Shown here: positions 41,155-51,600 of the stretch, one piece after another | How the letters are laid out: every line of letters starts with the position of its first letter | Position numbering within the stretch: position 1 is the first letter of the stretch | Assembly: GCA_027622005.1 (NCBI GenBank) | Contig: JAQBZH010000005.1 | Location: forward strand, 1-64,000 | Reading direction: 5' to 3' | Source: Bacteroidota bacterium | GTDB taxonomy: Bacteria; Bacteroidota; Rhodothermia; Rhodothermales; UBA10348 | Length of the DNA stretch: 64,000 bases | Translations under genes and position numbers: made by a program | Notes under the pieces: generated by a model | What the model saw: only the letters and a program-made list of their open reading frames with translations | Databases searched by the model: none | Told to the model about the DNA's origin: nothing

Positions 41155-42312
41155 ATGTGGGGAGATCTTGTCCGAACCGAATCCGGGGGAAAACTTGAGG
41201 CCCAAGATCTAATCTGGTTTCCAGATGCTTTGGTTGCTATGGAGGCTTATTCCGAGTCTTCCAAGCACCTGATGGCCTGTAAAAAAGACGCTGAGATCGG
41301 CTATTTGAATATGGTCGAGTCGGGAGTGGATGGCCTCCTGTATTTAACCGGCAATGCAGGCCGCTTGACTTGGGTCTCCCCCTTCACTTCTTCCCTCCCC
41401 ACTGCATCGGACGTCCATCTACTCTACGACGAAACAGCTGCTCGGATAATAGGAACTCATACCCATCTGGATGCCCATACACCCGCGGAAGATGGGCCCA
41501 ATTCCAATGGGGGCGCTCTTTCATTCACGCTTGAAGCACTTTCTCCCACAGTCGATGTGTTCTGTTGGGACGCGTTGCGAGCCGGAGCTACCACGCAACT
41601 AGCGCTTGCGCTTTATTCGGCAATGCGGATTTTTGAGTCCGGAGCGTTCCCTCAGCACATACTGGTTGCCGTTCGAACGGATATTTTAACGGAGGCCTCT
41701 AAACTTCGCGCTCTTCGCCACCTGCTCGATCATCTTTGGGCGCTCCACAGCGACAGCCCCCCTTCGTATCAATTGATGGCTGTGACCTCCGCTGTTACGC
41801 TGAGCGCTTTTGAACCTGAAAATAACATGGTTCGAAATTCTCTGGCGGGGTTGGCGGGGATGCTTGGAACCGCTGATTTCCTTTCAATTCAGCCTTGGAA
41901 TGTCTATCAAATGGGCCACAGCGACCCCAAAGCTGCTGAACTCTCCAGAAATCTATATCATTTATGGTGTCAGGAAAGTCATCTGGACAAGGTAGCCGAT
42001 CCTTTGGCCGGTTCGTATTCCATCGAAGATCTCACGGCTCGCCTAATCAAGTCTGGGTGGGACTTATTTTTAGAATTACGAGCGCACAGTCCGAACGGTG
42101 TTGCAACTCTTCTCGACGATCGTTTGCTACCTGCTGACCGCACCAATTTTGAACAGGGAGGCCGACACCAGAGGGGAAAAACGGAGCGCGTGCAGGTTGG
42201 AGTTACGCACTTTACGGAAAATGGGAATCCAACGGCGAAAAATCTTGCCCCGGTCTTCCCAGTTCCGTCAACACTGGATGTAAATGGCCGGATTTCAAGA
42301 ACAGGATCATGA
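41155..42312 (+). CDS. mutA: methylmalonyl-CoA mutase small subunit, shortened (385 aa)
   Basis: [56 protein letters not shown]; directly upstream of mutB. Confidence 0.85.
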   Translation: MWGDLVRTESGGKLEAQDLIWFPDALVAMEAYSESSKHLMACKKDAEIGYLNMVESGVDGLLYLTGNAGRLTWVSPFTSSLPTASDVHLLYDETAARIIGTHTHLDAHTPAEDGPNSNGGALSFTLEALSPTVDVFCWDALRAGATTQLALALYSAMRIFESGAFPQHILVAVRTDILTEASKLRALRHLLDHLWALHSDSPPSYQLMAVTSAVTLSAFEPENNMVRNSLAGLAGMLGTADFLSIQPWNVYQMGHSDPKAAELSRNLYHLWCQESHLDKVADPLAGSYSIEDLTARLIKSGWDLFLELRAHSPNGVATLLDDRLLPADRTNFEQGGRHQRGKTERVQVGVTHFTENGNPTAKNLAPVFPVPSTLDVNGRISRTGS

Positions 42313-44456
42313 AAAAGCCCGACTATAGCATTTATCCTATTCTAAACGAACACTCGCGTCTCGCCGGATTGCCGCCGGCTCCAAGCACGATTGGCTACAA
42401 AAGTCAGGAGGATTTTTACGTTCCAAAACACGTCGATTACGCCCCGTTTCGGCATCTCGGGTCAACGGCTGGATCCTCCCCGTACACCAGAGGAATTTAT
42501 GCGAGTATGTATACCGCACGACCTTGGACGATTCGGCAATACGCCGGCTTCTCTACGGCAGCGGAATCCAACGCATTTTATCGACGAAATTTAGCTTTAG
42601 GTCAAAAAGGCCTTTCGGTGGCGTTCGATCTGGCTACTCACAGAGGGTATGATTCCGACCATATGCGAGTTATGGGTGATGTCGGAATGGCCGGGGTAGC
42701 GATCGACTCTGTCGAGGATATGAAAGTGCTATTTGAAGGCATTCCGCTGGATAAAATGAGTGTTTCGATGACCATGAACGGGGCGGTTCTACCGATCATG
42801 GCCTTTTATGTGGTAGCGGCCGAAGAACAAGGTGTTAGTCCGGAAAACTTGTCTGGAACGATTCAAAACGACATTTTGAAGGAGTTCATGGTTCGAAACA
42901 CCTTCATTTACCCGCCAAGACCGTCGATGCGCATTGTCAGCGATATTATGCGTTTTGCGGCACGGCGAATGCCTCGATTTAATGCTATTAGCGTTAGTGG
43001 GTATCATATGTTGGAGGCGGGAGCTTCGGCTGACCTCGAATTAGCGTACACCTTGCTCGATGGACTCGAATACGTTCGGGCGGGACTCAAGGAAGGCCTA
43101 GATATCGACGATTTGGCGCCCCAGATTTCTTTCTTCTTTGGGATCGGAATGAACCTCTTTATGGAAGCCGCCAAATTGCGGGCGGCTCGAACTCTTTGGT
43201 CGGAGCTGATGGCTCCATTTCACCCGAAGAATCCAAAATCTTTGATGCTTCGGACCCATTGCCAGACGTCAGGTTGGTCGCTGACAGCCCAGGATCCGTA
43301 CAATAATGTCGGTCGAACGACCGTCGAGGCTTTAGCCGCCGTTCTCGGTCACACACAATCGTTGCATACCAACGCCCTCGACGAAGCGATTGCGCTTCCT
43401 ACCGACGAATCGGCTAAAATCGCCAGGAATACGCAATTAATCCTCCAGCACGAGACAGATATCACAAACGTCGTTGATCCTCTCGGAGGGAGTTGGTACA
43501 CCGAGTTTTTGACCGACCAATTGATTTCGAAGGCCAAAGCTCACATGGACGAAATTGAGAGCTTCGGGGGAATGTCCGCAGCAATCGAGAAAGGGATTCC
43601 AAAGCAGAGAATCGGGCAAGCGGCGGCCAGAAGACAAGCTCGAATTGATTCCGGAACGGACGTGATTGTAGGGATTAACGCTTACCGTGGGGCGGAGTCC
43701 ATAAGGCTTAACGTCCGTGAAGTGGATAATACGGCTGTTCGAAACACTCAAATTGAAAACCTCACACGGCTTCGGACCACTCGAAACGAGGCCGCTGTTA
43801 AAAAGAGCCTCGAGGCGCTTTCATTGGCTGCGGCCACGGATGGATTGCCGTTGATGGAGCCTTGTTTAGACGCAGCCCGAGCGAGAGCCACCTTGGGTGA
43901 AATTTCAAGCGCACTTGAGGCTTCTTTTGGTCGACATCAAGCTGAAACAACTCTATTTACCGGGGTATATTCCAAAGAGTTTTCGGATGATAACATGGTG
44001 AACGCTGTGACCTCGCTTTCAGAATCCTTTAAACGTGCAACCGGACGACAACCACGCATTTTGGTGGCGAAACTTGGCCAGGATGGTCACGATCGTGGGG
44101 CCAGGATTATAGCAACCGCATTCGCAGACATGGGCTTTGATGTAGACGTAGGCCCGCTTTTTCAAACGCCCGGGGAATGCGCTCTTCAGGCCATCGAAAA
44201 CGACGTCCACGTGGTCGGAATTTCCAGTTTGGCCGGGGGTCACAAATCGTTGATTCCACTTCTCATTGCTGAATTGAAGGCGCTTGGAAGGCCGGATATC
44301 CTGGTGGTGGTGGGCGGCGTCATCCCGGAAAATGATTACCCATTTTTAGTGGAAGCCGGGGTTTCCCACGTATTTGGACCAGGAACCGTAATCCCCGCTG
44401 CTGCAAACGAACTGTTAAGCACTCTGCTAAGCCAAGTTGGGGGTCCGTTAAAATGA
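42309..44456 (+). CDS. mutB: methylmalonyl-CoA mutase large subunit
   Basis: [52 protein letters not shown]12 motif [32 protein letters not shown]. Confidence 0.97.
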   Translation: MKKPDYSIYPILNEHSRLAGLPPAPSTIGYKSQEDFYVPKHVDYAPFRHLGSTAGSSPYTRGIYASMYTARPWTIRQYAGFSTAAESNAFYRRNLALGQKGLSVAFDLATHRGYDSDHMRVMGDVGMAGVAIDSVEDMKVLFEGIPLDKMSVSMTMNGAVLPIMAFYVVAAEEQGVSPENLSGTIQNDILKEFMVRNTFIYPPRPSMRIVSDIMRFAARRMPRFNAISVSGYHMLEAGASADLELAYTLLDGLEYVRAGLKEGLDIDDLAPQISFFFGIGMNLFMEAAKLRAARTLWSELMAPFHPKNPKSLMLRTHCQTSGWSLTAQDPYNNVGRTTVEALAAVLGHTQSLHTNALDEAIALPTDESAKIARNTQLILQHETDITNVVDPLGGSWYTEFLTDQLISKAKAHMDEIESFGGMSAAIEKGIPKQRIGQAAARRQARIDSGTDVIVGINAYRGAESIRLNVREVDNTAVRNTQIENLTRLRTTRNEAAVKKSLEALSLAAATDGLPLMEPCLDAARARATLGEISSALEASFGRHQAETTLFTGVYSKEFSDDNMVNAVTSLSESFKRATGRQPRILVAKLGQDGHDRGARIIATAFADMGFDVDVGPLFQTPGECALQAIENDVHVVGISSLAGGHKSLIPLLIAELKALGRPDILVVVGGVIPENDYPFLVEAGVSHVFGPGTVIPAAANELLSTLLSQVGGPLK

Positions 44457-45433
44457 CCCATCAAGCGCATCCACTCTTTGCTGCACTGACCATGGGCGAT
44501 CGGGGAGCTCTGGGCCGGGCGATTACGCTGATGGAAAGTGATCACCCGAAAGATCTGGAGCAAAAACTCTCCCTGTTGGCCAGTCAAAGCGCAGTCGACT
44601 CCAAATCCGTCCGAATCGCGATTACCGGTGCACCTGGCGTGGGAAAGAGCTCCTTAATTGAGCTCTTGGGCCTGCATTTAATCGAAAAAGGCCACCGAGT
44701 GGCTGTTTTAGCCGTAGACCCATCCAGCAATCGAACAGGCGGAAGCATTTTGGGTGATAAAACCCGGATGCCCAACTTAAGTCGTCATCCCGCAGCTTTT
44801 ATCCGTCCTTCTCCTACTTCGGGCGTTTTAGGTGGGGTGGCCGAAATGACTAGGGAAACCATATTTCTGTGCGAGTCGGCCGGATACGACCGAATTATCG
44901 TAGAGACAGTTGGTATAGGGCAATCAGAGACGCATGTTGCAACATTGACCGACATCGTCCTATTCGTTACGATGGTAGGCAGTGGGGATTCATTGCAGGG
45001 TATTAAACGCGGTATTTTGGAAGTGATTGACATCGTTGCGGTAAATAAATCGGATGGCCTGGCCGAACAGCCAAGCAAGCAATTTGCCTCAGAATTAGCT
45101 TCTGCGCTCCATCTGTTACATGGTTCGAATAGACCACCTTCGGTTTGGCCGATTTCAACTGTAACTCAGACCGGGCTGTCCGATCTTTGGACCGAATTGG
45201 ACGAAATAATCGGGGCGAGAATGGCTAGCGGAGCCATTTCGAAGAAGCGAATTCAGCAATTGGAAAGCTGGTTTGATCAAGCTACACAACACGCTTTGAA
45301 TCAATTCTTGATTCGAGATTCGGACGGAGTCGAGGAAAAAAACGAATTCCTTGCACAAGCAAAAAAGGGACTGATCCACCCTTTTGTGGCGGCAAATCAA
45401 TTGGTTCAAAGGCTGCTTCGACGGGACGTGTAG
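44453..45433 (+). CDS. meaB: MeaB/ArgK-type G3E GTPase for methylmalonyl-CoA mutase
   Basis: [55 protein letters not shown]. Confidence 0.95.
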   Translation: MTHQAHPLFAALTMGDRGALGRAITLMESDHPKDLEQKLSLLASQSAVDSKSVRIAITGAPGVGKSSLIELLGLHLIEKGHRVAVLAVDPSSNRTGGSILGDKTRMPNLSRHPAAFIRPSPTSGVLGGVAEMTRETIFLCESAGYDRIIVETVGIGQSETHVATLTDIVLFVTMVGSGDSLQGIKRGILEVIDIVAVNKSDGLAEQPSKQFASELASALHLLHGSNRPPSVWPISTVTQTGLSDLWTELDEIIGARMASGAISKKRIQQLESWFDQATQHALNQFLIRDSDGVEEKNEFLAQAKKGLIHPFVAANQLVQRLLRRDV

Positions 45434-45453
45434 ATGACCCGATCGACCGACAA

Positions 45454-46923
45454 TTAAACGCCGATGGAAGTCGAAGCGCGCAAAAGCCTTCTTTGAACTG
45501 AATCGACCCCTAAAAGAGCCATCATGGCATATAGGTCGGGGCCCGAAGGGAGTCCTGAAAGGGCCATTCGAGCTGGGAACATGATCTCCCCGATGCCAAT
45601 TCCATTTTCTTCAACAAATTCTTTAAGACAAACCTGTAAAGACTCTGCTGTCCAAGGGGAAATCGTGCCAAGTTTTTTGCTGAAAGAAGCACATAAAGGT
45701 CCGGAATTCTCCTTCCACCGCTTTGCAACAGCAGTTTCATCAAACGAATTTGGATCTTCAAATAGGTAGGCTGCATCTAGAACGTCCGACGCAAATGAAA
45801 GCCTTTCCAACATCAAAGAAACGGCGCCTGCGACAAACTCCAAGGAAACGCCTGGATACCGATCCGCGGCTGCGGGATAGATGGTTTGGGCAATTGAAAG
45901 GGGGCTTCGCCCACGTAAGTATTGTTCGTTGAACCAAGCTAACTTTTGAAGATCAAACTGAACTCCGGCCTGGCCAACCCGATCGAGACTGAACGCGGCG
46001 GCCATTTCGTCCACGGTCATCAATTCTTGATCCGTTCCTGGATTCCAGCCCAATAAGGCTAAAAAATTGACGAGTGCTTCGGGCTCATATCCCTTGTCAC
46101 GATATTGCTTAACCGAAACAGGAATGCCTTCACTTTCCGCGTTCCGTTTTGAAAGTTTTCCACCGGATGGGCTCAAAATCAATGGTAGATGCGCCATTTG
46201 CGGAGCGGTCCAGCCCAAAGCGTCGTACAACAAGATGTGCTTAGGCGTTGAAGAGAGCCATTCCTCACCGCGAATAACGTGAGTGATTTCCATATCGTGA
46301 TCATCCACAATATTGGCCAAATGGTAGGTCGGCAATCCGTCCGACTTGATCAGAACCTGATCGTCAACAGCGTCGCTTACAAACGTAACCTGGCCTCGAA
46401 CGGCGTCGATAAACGAAACCTCTTTCCCGGGATGGACGAGAAGCCGAACGACGTACTCGTCCCCTCTCCCCATCCGCAGAACAGTCTCTTCTTTTGAAAG
46501 AGTTAGCGAGTTGGTCATCTCAGACCTTGTCGCGTAATCGTATCGAGGATTCGGATTTTCAAGCGAGGTAAGCTTTTCTTTTAGTGCTTCTATTTCACCC
46601 GAAGAATCAAACGCGACGTAAGCCTTGCCTAGCCCAATAAGCTGATCGGCGACATCTTTGTACCGCGCAGACCGTGCAGATTGATGGTAGGGTCCGAAAG
46701 AGCCTCCTTTTCCGGGGCCTTCATCGAAAGAAATTCCGGCCCAAGTCAAGCTATCGAAAATATCTTGCTCTGCATCTTCGACAAATCGAGTCTGGTCGGT
46801 GTCCTCGATACGAAGTAAAAACGTTCCGCCGTGCCTTTTTGCAAGTAAGAAATTGTAGAGAGCCGTGCGAAGACCGCCTATGTGAAGATATCCTGTCGGA
46901 CTGGGTGCAAAGCGAACGCGCAT
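45454..46923 (-). CDS. gltX: glutamyl-tRNA synthetase
   Basis: RFAPSPTGYLHIGGLRTALYNFLLA; GGKLSKRN. Confidence 0.97.
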   Translation of the reverse strand: MRVRFAPSPTGYLHIGGLRTALYNFLLAKRHGGTFLLRIEDTDQTRFVEDAEQDIFDSLTWAGISFDEGPGKGGSFGPYHQSARSARYKDVADQLIGLGKAYVAFDSSGEIEALKEKLTSLENPNPRYDYATRSEMTNSLTLSKEETVLRMGRGDEYVVRLLVHPGKEVSFIDAVRGQVTFVSDAVDDQVLIKSDGLPTYHLANIVDDHDMEITHVIRGEEWLSSTPKHILLYDALGWTAPQMAHLPLILSPSGGKLSKRNAESEGIPVSVKQYRDKGYEPEALVNFLALLGWNPGTDQELMTVDEMAAAFSLDRVGQAGVQFDLQKLAWFNEQYLRGRSPLSIAQTIYPAAADRYPGVSLEFVAGAVSLMLERLSFASDVLDAAYLFEDPNSFDETAVAKRWKENSGPLCASFSKKLGTISPWTAESLQVCLKEFVEENGIGIGEIMFPARMALSGLPSGPDLYAMMALLGVDSVQRRLLRASTSIGV

Positions 46924-47105
46924 GAAATTGATAATTGATCAGAAAACCGGAATCGAATCAAGATACCACAATGCGCGGGCTTCAAATGAGGATTTCCCTG
47001 TAATCCAATCAATAGCACGGTAATCTGGTTAACGACTGCGTGTACAGCCTCAGCGTTGAGCTAATAACCCTTGTTTTTAGCCTGAAAAGCCTATCCCACT
47101 TTAGC

Positions 47106-47642
47106 TTACTCCGAAAGCTTTGCTTCGTCTTGCAATTCAGCCTCGATTGTCAAACCCGGTTCAAACACATAGATATAAGATTGCAAAACGCGCGTATTAG
47201 GAGAATCAAAAGCTACTTGTTCTTCTTCTTGAGCGATGAACCCGGTTGAAGAATTGCCAGACATCGGGAGCAACAAGCCGATCACAAATACGGCGGTGAT
47301 TGCCGCAAGTGCCGAACGAACAGAAACAGAACTTCTGGCTCGCCAGAGTGGTTGCCGATCTTCAGCCCGATTCACTTTCTCCCCAATCTCTTTCAAATCC
47401 GACAAACGGCGGAAAAATCGATCGTCGGCCGATGGCGGAAGCGAGATATATTCCATTCGACTCATGCGACGAAAGAGCATTACGGCCTCCATCTGACCCC
47501 GTAATTGGTGATCGTGAGCCAAATGCTCAAACAAGGCAGCCTGTTTGGACAGAAGCAATTCCCCGTCCAAATAAAGGTTTAGGTCTTCTTCGAACGGATC
47601 AAAGTCCGATCGCTCGTGAGTTTTATTGGATGAAGTACTCAA
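47106..47642 (-). CDS. putative anti-sigma factor (single TM, no obvious zinc motif)
   Basis: FEEDLNLYLDGELLLSKQAALFEHLAHDHQLRGQ; one TM near residue 120; overlaps the sigma gene by 4 nt. Confidence 0.7.
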   Translation of the reverse strand: MSTSSNKTHERSDFDPFEEDLNLYLDGELLLSKQAALFEHLAHDHQLRGQMEAVMLFRRMSRMEYISLPPSADDRFFRRLSDLKEIGEKVNRAEDRQPLWRARSSVSVRSALAAITAVFVIGLLLPMSGNSSTGFIAQEEEQVAFDSPNTRVLQSYIYVFEPGLTIEAELQDEAKLSE

Positions 47643-48298
47643 TTTTTTATCCCCTTTCCCTTTTTGATCGCTTCACCGATCTTGAACGGATCCGCAGCCT
47701 CTGATTGCCGGGGCGCCGCTTCTGAAATCTTAAGTTTCTTCTGAACTATTGTAGTCTGCTCCTTTTCTAAAACGGACTCCATCAGACCGGCTAGTTTTTT
47801 CCGGGCCTTAAATAACCTTGATTTAACAGCGCTTACGGAAGTACGGGTAATGGCACCTATTTCTTCATAGGTCAGATTCTGGTACTCTCTTAGAATCAGA
47901 ATCTCTCGGTAATCCGGTTTTAGCGAGTTCAAAAAATGGGTAACAAACTCAACTTGATCAGACTTTTCCATTTCCGAAAACGGCGTATCGAGCGTCACGA
48001 TATATTCAGCATTTTCGTCGCTAAAGCCTTCAAGCTTCCCATTTTTCCGAATGGAATTAAGGCATTGGTTGCGGGCAATCGTAAATAGCCACGATTTAAA
48101 CGCGCTGGTCTTAATCAGACGGTCCCGATTCTCATATATCCTTAAAAACGTTTCCTGCATCACATCTTCGGCTGAATCCGAATCATGAAGCATTTTATAA
48201 CAGAAGGAAAAAACAGGGCCTTTATAACGGTTATAGATACCTACAAAGGCAAATTCGTCACCAGCTTGAAACGATTCTATCAGCGTGTATTCGTTCAT
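47639..48298 (-). CDS. ECF-type RNA polymerase sigma factor
   Basis: SAEDVMQETFLRIYENRDRLI region 2; REILILREYQNLTYEEIGAITRTSVSAVKSRLFKARKKL region 4. Confidence 0.92.
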   Translation of the reverse strand: MNEYTLIESFQAGDEFAFVGIYNRYKGPVFSFCYKMLHDSDSAEDVMQETFLRIYENRDRLIKTSAFKSWLFTIARNQCLNSIRKNGKLEGFSDENAEYIVTLDTPFSEMEKSDQVEFVTHFLNSLKPDYREILILREYQNLTYEEIGAITRTSVSAVKSRLFKARKKLAGLMESVLEKEQTTIVQKKLKISEAAPRQSEAADPFKIGEAIKKGKGIKN

Positions 48299-48380
48299 GA
48301 ATGATGAAAATTAATAATCATACCCTAGCGGCTCGACGAATTTTCTTGAAAACCGGGCCTTCCTTAGCTGTTACTTCATA

Positions 48381-48408
48381 TATGACACACCTGCCGAGGT
48401 AAAGTTGC
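48381..48408 (-). promoter_or_regulatory. SigmaE-like ECF promoter upstream of the sigma gene
   Basis: Minus strand GCAACTT-16 nt-TCATA, compare GGAACTT-N16-TCnnA. Confidence 0.5.
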
Positions 48409-48563
48409 CTGCTTACACTTTGAGTATTGGCGGTTTGTAAACGTATATCATCACCCAAATCAACCAATTTGGAACCATTTGATCTAGCTTTGCGTGGATG
48501 CGCCTCAATGAAAGCCCATTTTCAAAAATATTTGGTCTCTGACCGCCGCCATCCTCAAGAATA

Positions 48564-50600
48564 ATGATGTTATCTCGCACGGCCGCAGCCTCCCTTGTTT
48601 TTCTGACGCTAGGATTGACCTCCTGTTCAAGCTCTTCACACGTAACTTCTACGCAGAACAATAGTGGCGCCGGCCTTCCACTTGCCATGGTAAATGGTGA
48701 AGCCATCACGCCGGAAGAATTTGCTTACCAATTCGGTCGTACTTCAACCAGTATCGGAGGGGCCCCTTACGACTCGCTGGAAGCTTTAGAGGATTTTCTA
48801 ACCCGATATGTCGATTTTAAAGTAAAGGTACTCGAGGCCAAAGAAGCCGGTTACGATAAATTGCCGGACCTTGAAGCAGAAATAGGTCAGTACCGCACGC
48901 AGTTAGCTCGCCCATTTTTACTAGAACGGAAAGTGATTGAGCCGCTCGTCGAGGAGATGTATGATCGCCGGAAGGAAGCGGTAGACGCTAGCCATATCCT
49001 GTTGACGGTTGCCGAAAATGCCTCCCCCACGGATACATTGGCAGCTTACACCATGATTTCGAGCCTTCGTGATTCGGTATTAGCTGGTGCGGATTTCGGA
49101 CAGCTTGCCGTGAATTACTCTGATGATCCGAGCGCTAAAGGTGCTCCTGGCACTCCTGGACACCAGGGAAGTTTGGGGTTTTTTGGTGGCGGTCGCATGG
49201 TTGAAGCATTCGAAAATCAAGCTTATTCCACACCAGTTGGCGGAGTTTCGCCCGTTTTCCGATCACAGTTCGGATATCACATTCTAAAGGTGAACGACCG
49301 GCGGGCCATGCCGGATGACCGGCTATTGGCACACATCATGTTGCGTCCAAGGGGCCCGGCCGCGGCCGATGCCGCTGATCTAGATCAAAGGCTGTCTCAG
49401 GTATCTTCCAAACTGGCGGCAGGTGAGACTTTTGAAAACCTAGCCAATGAGTTTTCGGACGATCGTCAGTCAGCAGAAAAACGGGGCGAATTGGGCGTAA
49501 TCTCGTATGATGCCGGACTCCCTTTTTCATTTAGAGATGCAGCATTTGACATCCAAGTGGAAGGAGAAGTAGTTGGCCCCGTGCAAACTTCCTTTGGTTA
49601 CCATTTCATCAAAGTAGTTAAAATCGTAAAATTGGGCACTTTTCAAGAGGAATATGAAAGCTTAAAAAGTCAGGTCAGCCGATTGCCGAGGGCTGCGGCG
49701 GCGGAAAAAGCATATGCCGTCGAGTTGAGAAATGATCTAGGATTTTGGGTAGACTCGACTAGGCTAAATCTTTGGGGGACATCGTTTAGTGAGGATTCCC
49801 TGTTTAGGATGTTGGTTCAAAAGACCTATTCTTTAAACGATTCGTCTCATGTCTTGCTGAAGCTCGGCTCCAATGAATACACCATTGCGGACTTTTCAAA
49901 TTTTATCGCTTCTGGCAAAATACCTGAAGCCAGAAGGCCCCAGCCTCGCCTGTATACCATAGCAGAAGACTTTCTTGACGGCGAGGCCATCCAACACGAG
50001 ATAGAGGTTTTAGAGGTTCGAGAACCCGAATTCGCCCGTACAATGCAGGATTTCCGAGACGGATTGGTTTTGTTTCGGTTGATGGAGGACTCGGTATGGA
50101 CCGCAGCTTCGACTGATTCTATCGGAATCAAAGCGTTTTATGAATCCAACAAGGCCAAATATTCGTTCCAGGATCGGATTCGAGTTCTAAGTTTTTCGGC
50201 GGTTTCTGATTCTTTGGTCAATGGGGTTATCACCAGATACCGACAGGAGTCCGCGGCTGATGCGCTGACATGGGCCGAAGGGGTTTCAAATTTGGCGATT
50301 CGTATCGACACGACGTATGTCGAAGAGAAGTCGGGATCTATATACGACCAAGTATTTGACCTCCAACCGGGACAAATCACGAACTCAACGCCCTACAATC
50401 GAGGGTTCATAGCTCTGGCTCATGCTGGAATTGACCCCGCTCATCCGATGAGTTTTGACGAAGCCCGGTCGGTGTTGCTCAATGAGTTTCAAAGTGAAAT
50501 TGAACGCTTGCTACTAATTCGCCTACGATCGAAATACGAAGTTCAACTATTTCCCGAAAGATTGAAGGCTAATTTCCCAACTTCTGCCGTCACCAAATAG
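48564..50600 (+). CDS. peptidylprolyl isomerase lipoprotein with two PpiC domains
   Basis: Lipoprotein signal LGLTSCSSSS; two PpiC modules (DASHILLTVAENASP; LLAHIMLRPRGPAA) with FGYHILKV and FGYHFIKV. Confidence 0.85.
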   Translation: MMLSRTAAASLVFLTLGLTSCSSSSHVTSTQNNSGAGLPLAMVNGEAITPEEFAYQFGRTSTSIGGAPYDSLEALEDFLTRYVDFKVKVLEAKEAGYDKLPDLEAEIGQYRTQLARPFLLERKVIEPLVEEMYDRRKEAVDASHILLTVAENASPTDTLAAYTMISSLRDSVLAGADFGQLAVNYSDDPSAKGAPGTPGHQGSLGFFGGGRMVEAFENQAYSTPVGGVSPVFRSQFGYHILKVNDRRAMPDDRLLAHIMLRPRGPAAADAADLDQRLSQVSSKLAAGETFENLANEFSDDRQSAEKRGELGVISYDAGLPFSFRDAAFDIQVEGEVVGPVQTSFGYHFIKVVKIVKLGTFQEEYESLKSQVSRLPRAAAAEKAYAVELRNDLGFWVDSTRLNLWGTSFSEDSLFRMLVQKTYSLNDSSHVLLKLGSNEYTIADFSNFIASGKIPEARRPQPRLYTIAEDFLDGEAIQHEIEVLEVREPEFARTMQDFRDGLVLFRLMEDSVWTAASTDSIGIKAFYESNKAKYSFQDRIRVLSFSAVSDSLVNGVITRYRQESAADALTWAEGVSNLAIRIDTTYVEEKSGSIYDQVFDLQPGQITNSTPYNRGFIALAHAGIDPAHPMSFDEARSVLLNEFQSEIERLLLIRLRSKYEVQLFPERLKANFPTSAVTK

Positions 50601-50603
50601 GCC

Positions 50604-51479
50604 ATGACCGTAGCCCCCTTCATCCGAAACCTAGCAGGCTTGTTAGTTTTAACTGCTTTCATTGGTTGCTCCAGTGATTCGGGTCCGGAGGATTATATCG
50701 CAAAAGTCGGTTCTTCCTATCTGACCATGGCCGATATCGAACGGTCGCTCGAAAATCAATCGGCTTTTCTGGATTCTGCAGATGCCGTTTCCCAGATCGT
50801 AGAACGTTGGATTACAAATGAGTTGCTTTACCAAGAGGCGCTTAGTCAAGACCTCCGTAAAGATCCTGAAGTTCGGCGTTTGCTAGAGGATAATGAGCGC
50901 TCGGTGTTGATTAGCGCTTTGGTCAACAAAATGACAACCGAGGACCTCGAGGGTGGGCCGAGTGACGATGCCATCCGAACGTACTATGAGCAAAACCGGG
51001 ATCAGTTGACCCTTCGAGAACCCTTTGTTCAAATTAGACATCTAGCTTTTTCCTCTCCCGACTCCGCCGCCATTTTCCGCCGCTCTGTCGCTGCAATGGG
51101 AACGGGTGCGCTCGGAAAGGCCCAATTTGCTCGTCTAGCGGCAATTTACGGGGAAGATGGCCCGAATCCTGAAACCTACTATCCTCAAAGTCAATTATTT
51201 TCGGCGATTCCGGGCTTGGTTGAGGCTATTTCCGAACTATCACCGGGACAAACGCTTCCCATAGTGAACGATGGCAGCCGCTATCACATATTTCAACTCA
51301 TTCGCAGAATGGAGACTGGAAGTGTCCCCGCAATGGAGTTGATTGTTGATGATTTGCGGGCTAAAGTCTCTATTCAGCTCAGGAAACAGTTGTATGGACG
51401 ACAGGTTCAACAGCTTCGTACTCGAGCCTTGGCGCGTGACGAATTGGAGGTCAAATTGACCCGAGAAACAAGCAATTGA
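50604..51479 (+). CDS. SurA/PpiC-like lipoprotein
   Basis: Lipobox TAFIGCSSD; IVERWITNELLYQEALSQDL; C-terminal PpiC-like pattern LSPGQTLPIVNDGSRYHIFQL. Confidence 0.7.
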   Translation: MTVAPFIRNLAGLLVLTAFIGCSSDSGPEDYIAKVGSSYLTMADIERSLENQSAFLDSADAVSQIVERWITNELLYQEALSQDLRKDPEVRRLLEDNERSVLISALVNKMTTEDLEGGPSDDAIRTYYEQNRDQLTLREPFVQIRHLAFSSPDSAAIFRRSVAAMGTGALGKAQFARLAAIYGEDGPNPETYYPQSQLFSAIPGLVEAISELSPGQTLPIVNDGSRYHIFQLIRRMETGSVPAMELIVDDLRAKVSIQLRKQLYGRQVQQLRTRALARDELEVKLTRETSN

Positions 51480-51600
51480 AATACTTTTCGCGAACCTCAT
51501 CCGTTAGTTCGTAAAATCCTTTCTTAGAAGTCGTAGAACCAGTCGGGATTAACGCCAGGCTTAATATTTTGCGCATTATCATCCGTTTTATCCCATTGGT

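Noticed and set aside
46924-47105. Intergenic gap next to gltX considered for a tRNA or small RNA
   Set aside because: No cloverleaf or strong hairpin/terminator found by inspection.
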